A stretch of DNA of 64,000 nucleotides from Lepisosteus oculatus (Eukaryota > Chordata > Actinopteri > Semionotiformes > Lepisosteidae), in contig NC_090716.1 of assembly GCF_040954835.1 (NCBI RefSeq), forward strand, positions 2,095,605 through 2,159,604, in the 5' to 3' direction. The notes under the pieces are model-generated. The model ran no database searches. It was not told the DNA's origin and saw nothing but the letters and a program-made list of their open reading frames with translations. Both the position numbers and the translations under genes were made by a program. Each line of letters starts with the position of its first letter. Within the stretch, counting starts at the first letter, position 1. Positions 39,801 through 47,917 of the stretch are shown here, piece by piece.

Positions 39801-42800
39801 CTGCACATTGGGTGCATTTTAGAACAGGGAGACAGTTTCACATTTCATTTTGTAGCATCTGGGTGAGAGCGAGAGAGATTTACCTGCAGATCCTATTCTG
39901 TTGGTTTAGAAGGCAGGTTGATCTCTCTTGTGGACCTGTGTAGCTGTTATTCAGGATTTGAATACTTGGGAGCAGTCTGGGGTTTTTCTGCTTGGTCGGG
40001 ACATAGGCCTTTGAGATGCCTTGTTTGTAAATAGCGTCACTTGTTTGTTTATGTTGTGTTTTGTTTAGGTGTGTCATTGTCACTGGTGATAAATCTTTGT
40101 CTAACCCACTGTGCGTGATTCATTACTCTTCACCCAAGCTGTGCCAGAGAGCAGAGAACTCAGGTGCTTCCCATTAAACCAACCACTCGGGTAGATTCTT
40201 GGCAAAATCTTTACAATTAGGGGGTTATGATTATTTCATGTGCTTATTGATCAATCCGCTCAGTCACGATCTGATATTTTCTATTTGTAACAACGCCAAC
40301 AACACCGTCGATCGAGCTAATAATGTCTGCTCTTTAATAATGGGACCTGCTGTATAGGCACTCTTGAGATGCTGCAGAACCTGAAAGTGGTTATATATAA
40401 CGCCAACAATGTTTGAATGCCTGCCAAGTTTCACCCTTTATGCAGAAAAGGTATCAAAAGCTAAAAATGTGCTTTATTTTCTCTCTCATGTCCTACGGCC
40501 TTTACCACGCTTTTAATCTCTCTTACTGTGCAGTACCTTCAGTGACTTTTACTATGGTAAATGATGGTGTTGCCCAATCTGATATAATCATGAGAAGGCG
40601 GGTTTAATGTCGAGATCAGTCATAGTGAAAATGCCAAATCACTCTTTTAAAAGGGGAACTTGCACTGCTTAAAGAGGCTGTAGTCTGCCTATCCTTTCCC
40701 GTTTCTCACAGATGTTCTCCTCCGTCACACATCACGATATCTTTTGCTTTCAAAGAAGCACCATCCTCTCTCCCGATTCCGATCCCGAGAGGCAGAGAGC
40801 TCTGGCCCGCAGCAGATGAAGCCTGGCTGGAGCAGCACCGGAGCTGGAGTCTGTGTCCCGTGGGGGAGCGGGGCTGAGCTCACGATCCGGGGACGCGCGG
40901 AGCTGGGGAGCAGGAGGTGCAGGCACACAGCACCTCACTTCTCTCTCCTCGTAACCAAACAGGAGCAGCCAACAAAAACAGCGTGCCACCTGACTGTCAA
41001 GGAAGTGTGCAAAATACCAGCTCGATAGCTTTCTGGCACCGTGCTGTTCAGGGGTTTTTGAACACGGGTGTATTTTTATTTTATTTTATTTGTATACGTG
41101 TATTTACAGATATATTCCATCTGACCATGCAAGTCTAGAGCTAATGAGTTACACCTGCAGGCCCAGCATGACCATGAGGCTCTGTGAGCAAGGGTGTGCT
41201 GTGTCACGAGAGTAAAAGCGCATTCCACATTTCTCTGTTCTCTGTCATCTGCACATGACATACCATCGGCATCGCAGTGCCGTGGTGGTTAGGACTTCTC
41301 TCTTGCAGCTCTCGGGTTCTGGGTCCAATTCAAGCATGTGGCACCTTCTGTGGGGAGTCTGCATGTTCTCCTCATTAAGGTTGGGGTTTTCCCCCACTTC
41401 CCAGATTGCCCTCTACCTCTACCTCCCTGGTTACATGGTGTCTCCCAATTGTGGGAGTTTGCCGTAGGAAAGGTAATTGGGATCCCCTCCATCCCCACCA
41501 CCAGTGTGCAGCCCCACCTGGATGATGCTCCAGTCCCCTCACACACACCAGCTCTCAGTGGGGAGGAGAGCAGAGTGATGAAGCCAGTTCAGAGATGGGG
41601 GTTATTAGGAGGCCATGACTGGTAAAGGCCAGGGGGAAATTAGGCCAGGACACCGGGGTTTTTAATGGTCACAGAGAGTCAGGAACTTGGTTTTATGTCT
41701 CATCTGAAGGACGGCGCCTGTTTACAGTATAGTGTCCCTGTCACTATACTAGGGCATCAGGACCCACACAGACCGCAGGGTGAGCGCCCCCTACTGGCCC
41801 CACTAACACCTCTTCCAGCAGAAAACCTTAACTTTCCCAGGAGTCTCCCATCCTGATACTGACCAGGCTCACACCTGCTAAGCTTCACTGAACTGCCAGC
41901 TGTGTGCTGCAGGAAGGGGTGTCCTGACAATGGACAATGTGAATCCCATGTCCACCGTCATTAGTCACAGCTCCTCCATGCCCGCTCAGCCCTGGAGCTT
42001 TAAGAGACTGGGCTTTCTGTTTACAACGTACAGCATGTCCCATAACACCCTGGCCAGACCCACTGCTGTACTCGCTGTGAAACTCACAGAATTGTGGTGT
42101 TATGGTTTTTTTGTGCTTGCGAAACAAATAAGTCCAGAAGGTTATTTCCAACAACCTCTCATGCCCTACAGTCATTCCAATTAAGGCTTTAAGCAAATAA
42201 AACCGAAAGTGTCCCAGTAACATATCTCTGCTTACAGCTCGCTACTGTCTAATCTCCCACCTCTGATGAGTGTCCCAGCAGGCAGAGCGCTGACTGGACT
42301 TCACTCCCACAGCCCTGTGCTGCTCAGCAGAAACTCCCAGTTTCATCTCTCCAGCAGAAATCCACTGGTCTGGGCGTCAGTCACACTCAGCAATGCCTCA
42401 GCGTTTAAGGTTCAAAACCAGAGCTGTACTGGGAATGGGGCTGATCGAAACATTCCTTCAAAGTTCCCTCGCCTGCTCCCAAAGTCAGGATGGGCAGAAT
42501 CGTGGTGTTTACTTTGTTTCACTAATAGAAATATTAATGATATCTACCTGTAGACTCACCCTCATTCAGAGCAGCTTACAATACGGCTCATTTAGGGCAG
42601 AGCACAAGGAATAAAAGTGCAGGTACAACAGGGTAAACAGACAGGAATACAATGACAACAAGGCAATGCAAACTGACTGAGTAACACGGTTCATGAACTG
42701 GCTTCATCACTCTGCTCTCCTCCCCACTGAGAGCTGGTGTGTGTGAGAGGACTGGAGCATCATCCAGGTGGGGCTGCACACTGGTGGGGGTGGAGGGGAT

Positions 42801-43702
42801 CCCCATTACCTGTAAAGCACTTTGAGTGGAGTGTCCAGAAAAGCACTATATAAGTGTAAGCAATTATTATTAGCTGTCTCACAGCTAGAATACAGAGACG
42901 CAGAGTGAATACGTGCATTAGTAAGAAACAAATTATATTCAATGCCAGTTGTGTCAGTTTTCCAGTAGTGAACCGCCAAGTTACGCATAATTAAAACCCG
43001 TTTATACTGTTTTACTTTGGTTGCGAACAACGTCCTGATATGTTTTTGCTTCTATGCTCTATTTTGACTTTGCTGCGCTGCCCACGGGACAGTGTGATCG
43101 GTCTATTTTCGTCGCTCCCACCAAAAACAAGCCACCGCAAGCACGCTAACAAACCGAAAACGAACGGCGTGACGTGACAGCGCATTTTCAAGACAAATCG
43201 AAAACAAAACTTCAAAATAACGTTTCCTTAACGGGAGAGAGGGTTTGATTTTGCAGCGGAATTCATTCCAGTGGCTGAAACCCCGGCTTAATGCAGAACG
43301 CTGCTGTGATCGACGTCATCCTGGAGGTACAGTGGGCACCTGTTCCATAGCAGAGCCAGCAGAGCCGAGCTCGACCCACCGAGCGCGACCTACTGTACCT
43401 GCAGCAGGCGTCTTCCTGCTACAGGATACTGGAGACCCGGAGCATGGGGGTTGAAGAAAATGAGCTGTGCGCGCAATTCGTAACTCGCGCGATCGAAGAA
43501 GTTAGGATACAGTTGCACTATATCAAAAAGCTAAAGGCGATCAAGTACCCGAGACAGAGAGAGAGGGAGAAAAAAAGAACTCGCATTCATTCACCTGAAA
43601 CTGGTTCATGCACGTAGAAGCGCATCTGTCCGGGCGGGTGTGCTGTATGTTGACGACGAACACCTATCGATATCGCCTTACCTGCCCGCCGGTAGTCTTC
43701 AT
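16020..43702 (-). CDS. ano9: Anoctamin-9 (TMEM16J), complete, 23 coding exons
   Basis: Twenty-two exons from 36439 down to 16020 are each recognised by similarity to human ANO9, by AG/GT borders and by matching phases. With a short first exon at 43702-43682 the spliced frame is 2340 nt, 779 aa; human ANO9 is 782 aa. Residues about 30-180 are the cytosolic anoctamin dimerisation region. About 183-720 hold the TMEM16 membrane domain, including [17 protein letters not shown] before the first helix and a cysteine-rich first outer loop (exon 9). Calcium-site equivalents are all present: N489 and E493, E545 and E548, E577 and D581. The outer loop before the last helix has sequons NGT, NNT and NVT. 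TMEM16 proteins are dimeric calcium-activated scramblases or channels; ANO9 has been linked to cation conductance and lipid scrambling. Which activity applies here cannot be read from sequence. Confidence 0.95.
16673..16766 (-). CDS. ano9: ano9 coding exon 22 (last membrane helix)
   Basis: The 94-nt exon encodes [10 protein letters not shown] and [18 protein letters not shown], matching human [33 protein letters not shown]. Confidence 0.95.
16808..17363 (-). mobile_element. 5S-headed SINE, copy 5, full length
   Basis: Reversed copy, from an (AAT)n tail at 16808 to GGGTGATATGGCTGCTGGTC at 17344-17363. It sits in ano9 intron 21, 40 bp upstream of exon 22. Confidence 0.85.
17852..17971 (-). CDS. 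ano9: ano9 coding exon 21 (glycosylated outer loop)
   Basis: The 120-nt exon encodes [17 protein letters not shown] and KGLNVTHC. It matches the human DCLKGYVNHSLSVF segment and has two N-glycosylation sequons. Confidence 0.93.
18401..18548 (-). CDS. ano9: ano9 coding exon 20
   Basis: The 148-nt exon encodes [20 protein letters not shown] and [20 protein letters not shown]. The donor chosen is CA/GTGGGT, because only it keeps the frame into exon 21. Confidence 0.92.
18660..19712. repeat. CA-rich minisatellite in ano9 intron 19
   Basis: About 1 kb of CACACTCACAACACAGTCTCACACACTC variants, with interspersed CACTCAATCACA and TCATGCACACTC units. It ends about 20 bp from the exon 19 donor. It opens false frames of up to 434 codons on the plus strand. 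Confidence 0.95.
19731..19883 (-). CDS. ano9: ano9 coding exon 19 (TM7-TM8, calcium residues)
   Basis: The 153-nt exon encodes [20 protein letters not shown] and then [12 protein letters not shown]577 and D581 correspond to E734 and D738 of TMEM16A. A CA-rich minisatellite fills the intron just downstream. Confidence 0.96.
20166..20311. repeat. fold-back element (inverted ~65-bp arms)
   Basis: The left arm starts GAACAAGTAAAACGTTTATT and carries CAACGTTTCGGCTGTGGAGC. The right arm is its diverged reverse complement, ending AACTTTACTTGTTC. Related single-arm copies lie at 62.39 and 62.69 kb. Confidence 0.75.
20331..20896 (+). mobile_element. 5S-headed SINE, copy 6, full length
   Basis: Head CATATCACCCTGCAGCTCCC, promoter-like CAGTACCTGGATGGGAGAC, tail TGTAAGCAATTATTATTATT. 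It sits directly beside the fold-back element. Confidence 0.88.
21176..21333 (-). CDS. ano9: ano9 coding exon 18 (TM7 start, calcium residues)
   Basis: The 158-nt exon encodes a basic loop, then NWIRNYDL and [11 protein letters not shown]545 and E548 correspond to E702 and E705 of TMEM16A. The donor is GTTAGT. Confidence 0.93.
21528..21625 (-). CDS. ano9: ano9 coding exon 17 (TM6, calcium residues)
   Basis: The 98-nt exon encodes [18 protein letters not shown] and [11 protein letters not shown]489 and E493 correspond to N650 and E654 of TMEM16A. Confidence 0.95.
22068..22125 (-). CDS. ano9: ano9 coding exon 16
   Basis: The 58-nt exon encodes [20 protein letters not shown], matching human RINGHPGKSTRLAGLWKLEE. 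Confidence 0.95.
22200..22505 (+). mobile_element. degenerate LINE-like or SINE-like repeat
   Basis: TCCATCCATCC, CAGGATACACCCTGGATGGG, ACGCCAGTCCATTTCGGGCC, ATTAAACCCAGGGCCCCAGC and CCACTGCCACC occur in the order of a repeat very common in fish genomes. Its class cannot be fixed by eye. Confidence 0.55.
22832..22900. repeat. GGGCAGAGGGCA short tandem repeat
   Basis: A G-rich run of GGCAGAGGGCAAAGGGCAGG units ends a few bases from the exon 15 donor of ano9. Confidence 0.85.
22905..23016 (-). CDS. ano9: ano9 coding exon 15
   Basis: The 112-nt exon encodes [19 protein letters not shown], matching human TLQFFTHFSSLIYIAFILG. Confidence 0.95.
23157..23392 (+). mobile_element. tRNA-headed SINE, copy 3, head truncated
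   Basis: Starts at GATCTGCGCCTGTAGATGG, lacks a clear B box and ends ATAGGGCCAATAAAGTGATC. Confidence 0.75.
23768..23804 (-). CDS. ano9: ano9 coding exon 14 (37-nt microexon)
   Basis: Only 37 nt long, it encodes [12 protein letters not shown] plus one base, matching human INRCVALKLCDFE. The acceptor TTTTCCAG and donor GTATGT are good, and the phases fit both neighbours. Confidence 0.9.
24150..24800. repeat. (CA)n and CACACAAAGGCACGCGCGCACG arrays in ano9 intron 13
   Basis: About 650 bp of CA dinucleotides and longer CA-rich units, read as (GT)n in the ano9 pre-mRNA. The array begins about 20 nt after the exon 13 donor. Confidence 0.97.
24820..24984 (-). CDS. ano9: ano9 coding exon 13
   Basis: The 165-nt, phase-0 exon encodes [17 protein letters not shown] and [18 protein letters not shown]. 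It matches human MAHVLVVYRVLASAL and GALVHYVTIIIMTK. The donor is GTCAGG, followed about 20 nt on by a long CA/GT tract. Confidence 0.95.
26245..26495. repeat. 23-bp minisatellite in ano9 intron 12
   Basis: About ten AT-rich units of TTAGCTCAGTCAATTGGCTTCAA, degenerating on the right to shorter CAGTCAATTGGCTTC units. Confidence 0.95.
26611..26715 (-). CDS. ano9: ano9 coding exon 12
   Basis: The 105-nt, phase-0 exon encodes [20 protein letters not shown], matching human LRPYQHSYLRSTVILVLTLL. Confidence 0.95.
27098..27180 (-). CDS. ano9: ano9 coding exon 11
   Basis: The 83-nt exon encodes [20 protein letters not shown] and FNWCEEE, matching human ATVFLEIWKRQRARVVLHW. Confidence 0.96.
27245..27480. 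repeat. CA-rich simple repeat in ano9 intron 10
   Basis: Irregular ACACACATGCACAC-type sequence with ACTTGCAACAACATGCACA units. Confidence 0.9.
27676..27736 (-). CDS. ano9: ano9 coding exon 10
   Basis: The 61-nt exon encodes [20 protein letters not shown], nearly identical to human THLFDNDGTVVFAIFMALW. Confidence 0.96.
27750..29340. repeat. ~58-65-bp minisatellite in ano9 intron 9
   Basis: About 25 units of CTGTTCCAGCCTGCAGCTGG, TCAGGCTCAGG and GGCTGTGCTGCTGACCGCTG, with one or two copies of a CTGACCG segment per unit. It starts about 15 bp upstream of the exon 10 acceptor. Variant units recur in the same order, so a higher-order pattern is present. Confidence 0.97.
29716..29809 (-). CDS. 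ano9: ano9 coding exon 9 (cysteine-rich outer loop)
   Basis: The 94-nt exon encodes [20 protein letters not shown] and LSETCTYAK. Five cysteines lie where TMEM16 proteins form outer-loop disulfides. Confidence 0.94.
30217..30351 (-). CDS. ano9: ano9 coding exon 8 (first membrane helix)
   Basis: The 135-nt exon encodes [18 protein letters not shown] and a hydrophobic helix [16 protein letters not shown]. It is the hallmark anoctamin entry into the membrane domain. Confidence 0.96.
30940..31019 (-). CDS. ano9: ano9 coding exon 7
   Basis: The 80-nt exon encodes a charged stretch with [20 protein letters not shown], matching human KTWARWRHMFREQPVDEIR. Confidence 0.94.
31287..31828 (+). mobile_element. 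5S-headed SINE, copy 7, full length
   Basis: Head GCCATATCGCCCTGCAGCTC, CAGTACCTGGATGGGAGAC, tail GCTGTATAAGAGTAAGG. It sits in ano9 intron 6. Confidence 0.86.
32272..32330 (-). CDS. ano9: ano9 coding exon 6
   Basis: The 59-nt exon encodes [20 protein letters not shown], matching human FEDLMKDGVFEARFPLHKG. It ends in phase 0. Confidence 0.92.
32858..32935 (+). mobile_element. 5S-headed SINE, copy 8, body fragment
   Basis: A short segment from AAAATCCCGGGGCGCATCTC to CCTGGCCAAATTTCCCTCGG, diverged. Confidence 0.6.
33453..33502 (-). CDS. ano9: ano9 coding exon 5
   Basis: The 50-nt exon encodes [16 protein letters not shown], aligned with human LRIRIVNFVVMNN. The acceptor is TTCCAG and the donor GTGAGT. 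Confidence 0.92.
34017..34250 (-). mobile_element. 5S-headed SINE, copy 9, 3' part
   Basis: Reversed copy: AATAATAATAAGAATTGCTT tail to GGCCAGGGGGAAATC, without the head. It sits in ano9 intron 4. Confidence 0.8.
34485..34624 (-). CDS. ano9: ano9 coding exon 4 (dimerisation domain)
   Basis: The 140-nt exon encodes [20 protein letters not shown] and more, equivalent to human QKQVFFGIRADNSVFGLYR. Confidence 0.92.
35503..35622 (-). CDS. ano9: ano9 coding exon 3 (dimerisation domain)
   Basis: The 120-nt exon encodes CDYVLVCRN and [14 protein letters not shown], matching human WDYVLVAQR and FLEELRRKGFHI. Confidence 0.92.
35966..36230 (+). mobile_element. tRNA-headed SINE, copy 4, best preserved
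   Basis: Head AGGCTCTGTGGCTCAGGATC with B box GGTTCAAATCC near 36012, body CCCCTGAGCAAGGCCCTGAA, and a tail TAGGGCTAATAAAAAAAAAG. It lies 140 bp downstream of ano9 exon 2. Confidence 0.85.
36368..36439 (-). CDS. ano9: ano9 coding exon 2
   Basis: The 72-nt exon, phase 0 at both ends, encodes [20 protein letters not shown] and four more residues. Its acceptor is CTTCCCAG and its donor GTAAGA. It corresponds in position to the weakly conserved N-terminus of human ANO9. Confidence 0.7.
36473..37066. repeat. ~590-bp dispersed repeat, copy A
   Basis: Shares long blocks with 46437-47018: ATTCTGCGATTCAGAACGAG, AACAAGCAGGCTTGTGAATC, GACTAGTGAGCAGGAAGGGC and CTGCAGTTCCCCTTG, in the same order and orientation. 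No coding frame or terminal repeat was recognised. It starts about 30 bp upstream of the ano9 exon 2 acceptor. Confidence 0.85.
37480..37815. repeat. 45-bp minisatellite in ano9 intron 1
   Basis: Seven or eight units of GTGGGGTACAGATTTCGAGG plus CGCAGGTGGGGTACAGATGTG. The 45-bp period keeps several frames open on both strands, giving false repeat proteins. Confidence 0.95.
37830..41270. other. ano9 intron 1, no further feature recognised
   Basis: A poly-C run occurs at 38683-38698 and a GC-richer stretch at about 38.7-39.1 kb. Open frames there have no recognisable motifs. Confidence 0.4.
41278..41462 (+). mobile_element. degenerate tRNA-headed repeat
   Basis: GTGCCGTGGTGGTTAGGACT, GGGTTCTGGGTCCAATTC and GTGGGGAGTCTGCATGTTCT follow the order of a common fish SINE or LINE 3' region. 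It directly abuts 5S-headed SINE copy 10. Confidence 0.5.
41473..41913 (-). mobile_element. 5S-headed SINE, copy 10
   Basis: Reversed copy, from GGGATCCCCTCCATCCCCAC to the diverged head GCCAGCTGTGTGCTGCAGG. It lacks the tail. Confidence 0.82.
42692..42872 (+). mobile_element. 5S-headed SINE, copy 11, 3' part
   Basis: From GAACTGGCTTCATCACTCTG to TGTAAGCAATTATTATTAG. Confidence 0.8.
43682..43702 (-). CDS. ano9: ano9 candidate coding exon 1 (seven codons)
   Basis: ATG at 43702-43700 opens MKTTGGQ and runs into a strong GTAAGG donor in phase 0, which is the phase exon 2 needs. A G sits at -3. A CCAAT box and a TATTTAA lie just upstream. The resulting total length (779 aa) is within three residues of human ANO9. 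It has no recognisable homology of its own, so another first exon remains possible. Confidence 0.5.
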
Positions 43703-43900
43703 GCCGACTCCTTTAACTCTGTCCAACGCAGGAGTTCATCCGCAGCGAGGAGCGGGACTGAATGGTTGAGGAATTCAGCTCTCGATACTTAAATACTCCT
43801 CTTGCTTCAAACCCAAACATTCACGCGTCTGGTTTGCGCAGCTCCTGAGATTGGCTCGCTCTTTACTTCCGTGTTGCTGCCTCAGCCCAGACGGGCCGTC
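43703..43900 (-). promoter_or_regulatory. ano9: candidate ano9 promoter
   Basis: On the minus strand a CCAAT box lies at 43854-43850 and a TATTTAA at 43795-43789, about 90 nt before the candidate ATG. Local sequence is CpG-rich. The order and spacing (CCAAT, TATA-like, start) fit an RNA polymerase II promoter. No transcript evidence is available. Confidence 0.45.
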
Positions 43901-44919
43901 CTGCGCTCAAAGCTGCCGGGCAGGTTTGCGGTGCCTCGCATTACCTGAACCTCACCTGGGCTACCTGAAGTCGCGCCCGAGTGTGGGGGTTTTTTCCCCT
44001 GGGGGTGTCGCCTACACAACGTGGGAAGACGTTTGCTTGGATAATTACAAGCCGCAAACGCTCTGCTTTGTTCAACTCTGCGGCTCAACACAACCCGAGT
44101 CTCAACAATCGGCTCTTTTTTCAGTTTTTAATCATCTCTTTTACTAATTTCTCTCACCCGTTCGTTCGTTTGACCCTGACACACAGATGAGGCTGTGCTT
44201 CTGCGTTCCTCCACAACCCGGCAGTTTACGGTCTCCGATTCCAGTTTAAGAAACACGAGTTAGTGTTTCTTGACGTTTCGTTTTGGGTTTTTTTCCGTTT
44301 TAAAGCTGGCCTTTAAGCCACGTCGCCATCAATTTTCAGTATTTTTTTTTCGTAAATAAGACGATAAGGCGTCCATATTCCACTGCATTTTAATATTCAA
44401 TGATAAGCAATACTACACTTTTATTTTCAAAAGTCACAATCCTATTATTTACAATCCTATTATGTGTACACAGCTAAATATTTACTTTCCATTTAATCAC
44501 GCTATCAAACAAGGGCCGACAATCTCTAAAATCCTCGACTACCAGAAATTTTAACGGCCACATTAACCGCACGTCGGCCCTGGCATTAAGGCAAACTTGA
44601 AGAAGGTGTTCACTCGCAAATTAGTAGATCCAAACATACTGACTGCTGTAATGCTCAGTTTATGAGTTAAGGTGATTCTTCGTGGATGTACACGAGTAAA
44701 TAATCGCGTAATCACACCATCTACCCGGCGCCGCGATCTGAATCCTCCGTCCACAGTGAAACAACTAGTTTCTGATCGCAGAAAGACCTTCAGTAAAACT
44801 TCCATTCAGATCTCCATCTAAAATTAAGTGTTAACGAAACGGATTCTGCGGGTAGTGAAACAATCCTTTACGTGAATCGGCCGTCTGTAAGCCGTGGGGT
44901 GCCCTTCGCTGTGAAGGGT

Positions 44920-45097
44920 GCGATGATATTTTATAATATGTCTTTGTTGTAAATGTCTGTAATATGCCTGTAGATTTTAATTTACTTCTATTTTTTGTTT
45001 TGTTCCATGTTAATTTTATTATTTTTATTTGCTTTGGCAACACCGATTGTACCCATCGGTCATGCTAATAAAGCACCTTGAATTGAATTGAATTGAT
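44920..45097 (+). mobile_element. LINE-like 3' end
   Basis: AATAAAGCACCTTGAATTG followed by further AATTG repeats (45067-45097) is typical of the 3' tail of a retroposon. Its left limit is uncertain. A similar tail ends at 54107. Confidence 0.45.
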
Positions 45098-46034
45098 AAC
45101 GCCTGTAACCCGTGTTCGTTAAGTGATTAATCGATGTGATTGATCGGTTGAGGGGCGTGGTGACCCGGAGTCTAGCCTGGCGGGCGCAGCGCGCAAGTCC
45201 ACCGCAGGGGGGCGCCCGCACACGCACAGCTCACATCAGAGGCTCCAATTAACCCACACAGCCTCGGGACCGTGGAAGGAAAACCCACGGAGAGACGTGT
45301 CCCAGTTTCGGGAAACGAACCCAAAGCCCGAATTTTCCAGGCATGAGCGCCGACTGCCGCGCCAGGACCAATCCGAGCAGTTTATAGCTCCTTTCCCATG
45401 ACGAAACTGGCAGGGGGTAAGGAAGCATTCAGGACCCGTCGCTTTGAACAGTGAAGTCGGTCACGGAGGTGTTTTGCCTCCGGCTTGGAAGCTGGACACT
45501 GGGTTCTGAGGAATTCAGCCGCGGGGACAGACCCACGGGAGCCCACCAGTGTGACGCCGGAGCCCGCAGTTCGCCGAGGACTGCCCACGGATATGCCCGA
45601 TTGCGTGCAAACCGGCAGAGAACCGCTTAGTGACCGCAGAGGCTGTGATTGTGCAAGACGCGAGTGGAGATCTCACTCGTGTAAGGTCTGATTTCTGACA
45701 CACAGTACTGGTGATCATGAGCTTCACCACTACAGAAACGCGAACTACACGCGCGCTTCTTACCGGAGCGGTATCCTCACAGCTAGTGAAATTTAAGTAC
45801 GGAAGAGGAAGTATTAATAGGACCACTTGCCACGAAACACTGGTCATTCATTGAGGATGCGCCAAGTTTCCAAAGTCGTGCAAAACCTCAGCTAACACAC
45901 CGAGTTGCGGAGTAGTTGCAAATCCACGCGTTCGTGGTGCTGTGCACCTCTTCGTGGAACTACTTCCACGCAGTTCGCTCGAGAAGGGACTTGCCGACAC
46001 CTGCTGTCCGTTCATACGAGTACAGGAGCTTATA

Positions 46035-46095
46035 AGCGCTTTGAGAAGCCACCTTTAAAGGCGCTATATAAAATAAAGTTTATTATTGTTATTAT
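46035..46095 (+). mobile_element. retroposon 3' tail (CTATATAAAATAAAG type)
   Basis: GAGAAGCCACCTTTAAAGGC, then GCTATATAAAATAAAG and an ATTATTGTTATTAT tail. The same type occurs at 52745-52806. Confidence 0.45.
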
Positions 46096-46436
46096 CTGGG
46101 GCTGTAGCCTGTGCCCAGGCGAAGGACGAATACAAACAGATCGTCGGCCTCCCAAGATCCGTTTAAACAGCACGTTTCTTTCTAAACCATGTGCCAGACT
46201 AAACCGTGTAATTGCTTCCCTGTTTACATTTCTTAAGGCTCAGAAACTACTTTTATTGGGCCACTTTGGATATAAAGGCATCAGGGCAACAGGTTTCTAA
46301 AGCTCCAACACTAGGACGTGCTGTACCAACACAAGCAGCCTGCCAGAGCTGACCACAACCTTTGTATTGCGCCTTTCATGACACCACCTCAAGCAGCTGC
46401 AACACTGTTTTTACACTTCGGGGCTGAAGAGAGTCA

Positions 46437-47018
46437 TCAGTGATGAGCACATTGCAAACTGCAATAGAAGTCAAATGCACACAGTAACCTGTAAAACCTC
46501 CTCATTTAAATGACAAAATAGAATAAATTTCCAGTATCCACAGCGCTACGTTCTGCGATTCAGAACGAGCAAACAAAACTTCCAGTGGGGTGAAGGGGCC
46601 CTGTCACTCTGTCAACAAGCAGGCTTGTGAATCCAGCTCTTAATCCAATAGAAATATTGCTCTTGACTTCTAGTTCTGGCCAACAAATACTACTTACCTG
46701 TTAACTCTGCCTGCAGATCACTTTGCGGCACTTTTGCAGCTAACCTGTACAAATTCGCTCGTATGCCGCATCAGTCATCACAGGGACTAGTGAGCAGGAA
46801 GGGCCGCCCCACGTGGCAGATCTGTGGGAACTCGCGCCCTTGTCCGTGGTGAGACCAGCGGGTTGTGATGACATGGAGACTTATAGTCCTTTCACAGAGG
46901 GCGCGATTTTGTGCTTCATTCGAGATGAATAAAAATGCTTCCAGGACGTCGATGAATGAAGTTTGTTACTGGGATTTTAATAACGGGTCTGAGCAACCGG
47001 GCCTGCAGTTCCCCTTGG
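46437..47018. repeat. ~590-bp dispersed repeat, copy B
   Basis: The partner of the copy at 36473-37066, diverged by substitutions and small indels. It lies between ano9 and tssc4, just beyond the tssc4 poly(A) signal. Confidence 0.85.
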
Positions 47019-47235
47019 AATAGGGAAGCCCCCCCGTGTGAGAGCCCGCAGTGTAAGAGGGAAGGACACCGAGCAGCAGGTGAGCGAATCTCTACACAAC
47101 GCAGCACGCGCTTGCTGGAACCCAGAGTATCTCACCTCACCTGCAGAGCATAGTATCCGCAGGAGATCCGTTCCATAATGCTGCAGTTATAACAAATAAC
47201 ACTGCCATGTGACTGACTGTGAACAAAGGGTATAT

Positions 47236-47241
47236 TTTATT
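47236..47241 (-). terminator. tssc4: candidate tssc4 poly(A) signal AATAAA
   Basis: A canonical hexamer on the minus strand, about 680 nt past the tssc4 stop, followed by a GT-rich stretch. Confidence 0.5.
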
Positions 47242-47917
47242 GGCGTTCACCTATCAAAGTACATCACACGTGATCTGAAACATACAGAGAAATTCTACTT
47301 CAGTTAAGAACTGCTATTCACCTGGACACTGGGTTTCTGTACAGCTTAAATGCAAGTATTGCTGAGAGGTTCGTTTTTACAGTTTTGTCACCGCTACTCG
47401 AAAATCACTGCAAGGAAAAAAAAAAAGTCACAAAGGGATCAAATCCACAATAGGACAGCTCGATCCGAAAGGCGGAACGGCTCTGTCCCCCAGGAAGGAG
47501 GTGATAATTACTGACCAGACACGGACAATCTGTCTGGGCCCGTCCAGGGGAATATTTTCACACAGCCCAGCCTATACAGGAAAGAACCTGAAACGTGCTT
47601 GCTGGGAAACGCGCAGGATAAACTCAAAAACGTCTTCCGCTACAACAGAGCAAGACAAAAGAAGTCGCAGCAGGAGGAGAATTTCTGGTGGAACACTACG
47701 AAAAAGACACCGCAGTTCTACGTTTTGTCACAATTTCATGTCACTCTATTGCAAAAAAAAAAAAAACTTGAACTACTGGAAGAAATCTGTTACTTTTAGG
47801 GGGTTGAAAATTGTGCAGGATCTTGGTAAATATTAAAAACAAGCTACACCTAAAACGAAAAAGCAGAATAACTTTACCAACAGCTCCACACACAAGTTAT
47901 TGTGACCGACGTCTTCG

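Larger units (their letters stand above)
43900..47230. other. ano9-tssc4 intergenic region, no gene seen
   Basis: AT-rich at 44.2-45.1 kb, GC-richer at 45.1-45.7 kb. It contains two LINE-like 3' tails and copy B of the dispersed repeat. No supported coding exon. Confidence 0.5.

Noticed and set aside
43597-43660. Alternative ano9 first exon starting [10 protein letters not shown] with a GTGAAT donor
   Set aside because: It ends in phase 1, which does not fit the phase-0 start of exon 2, and its donor is weaker than GTAAGG at 43682.
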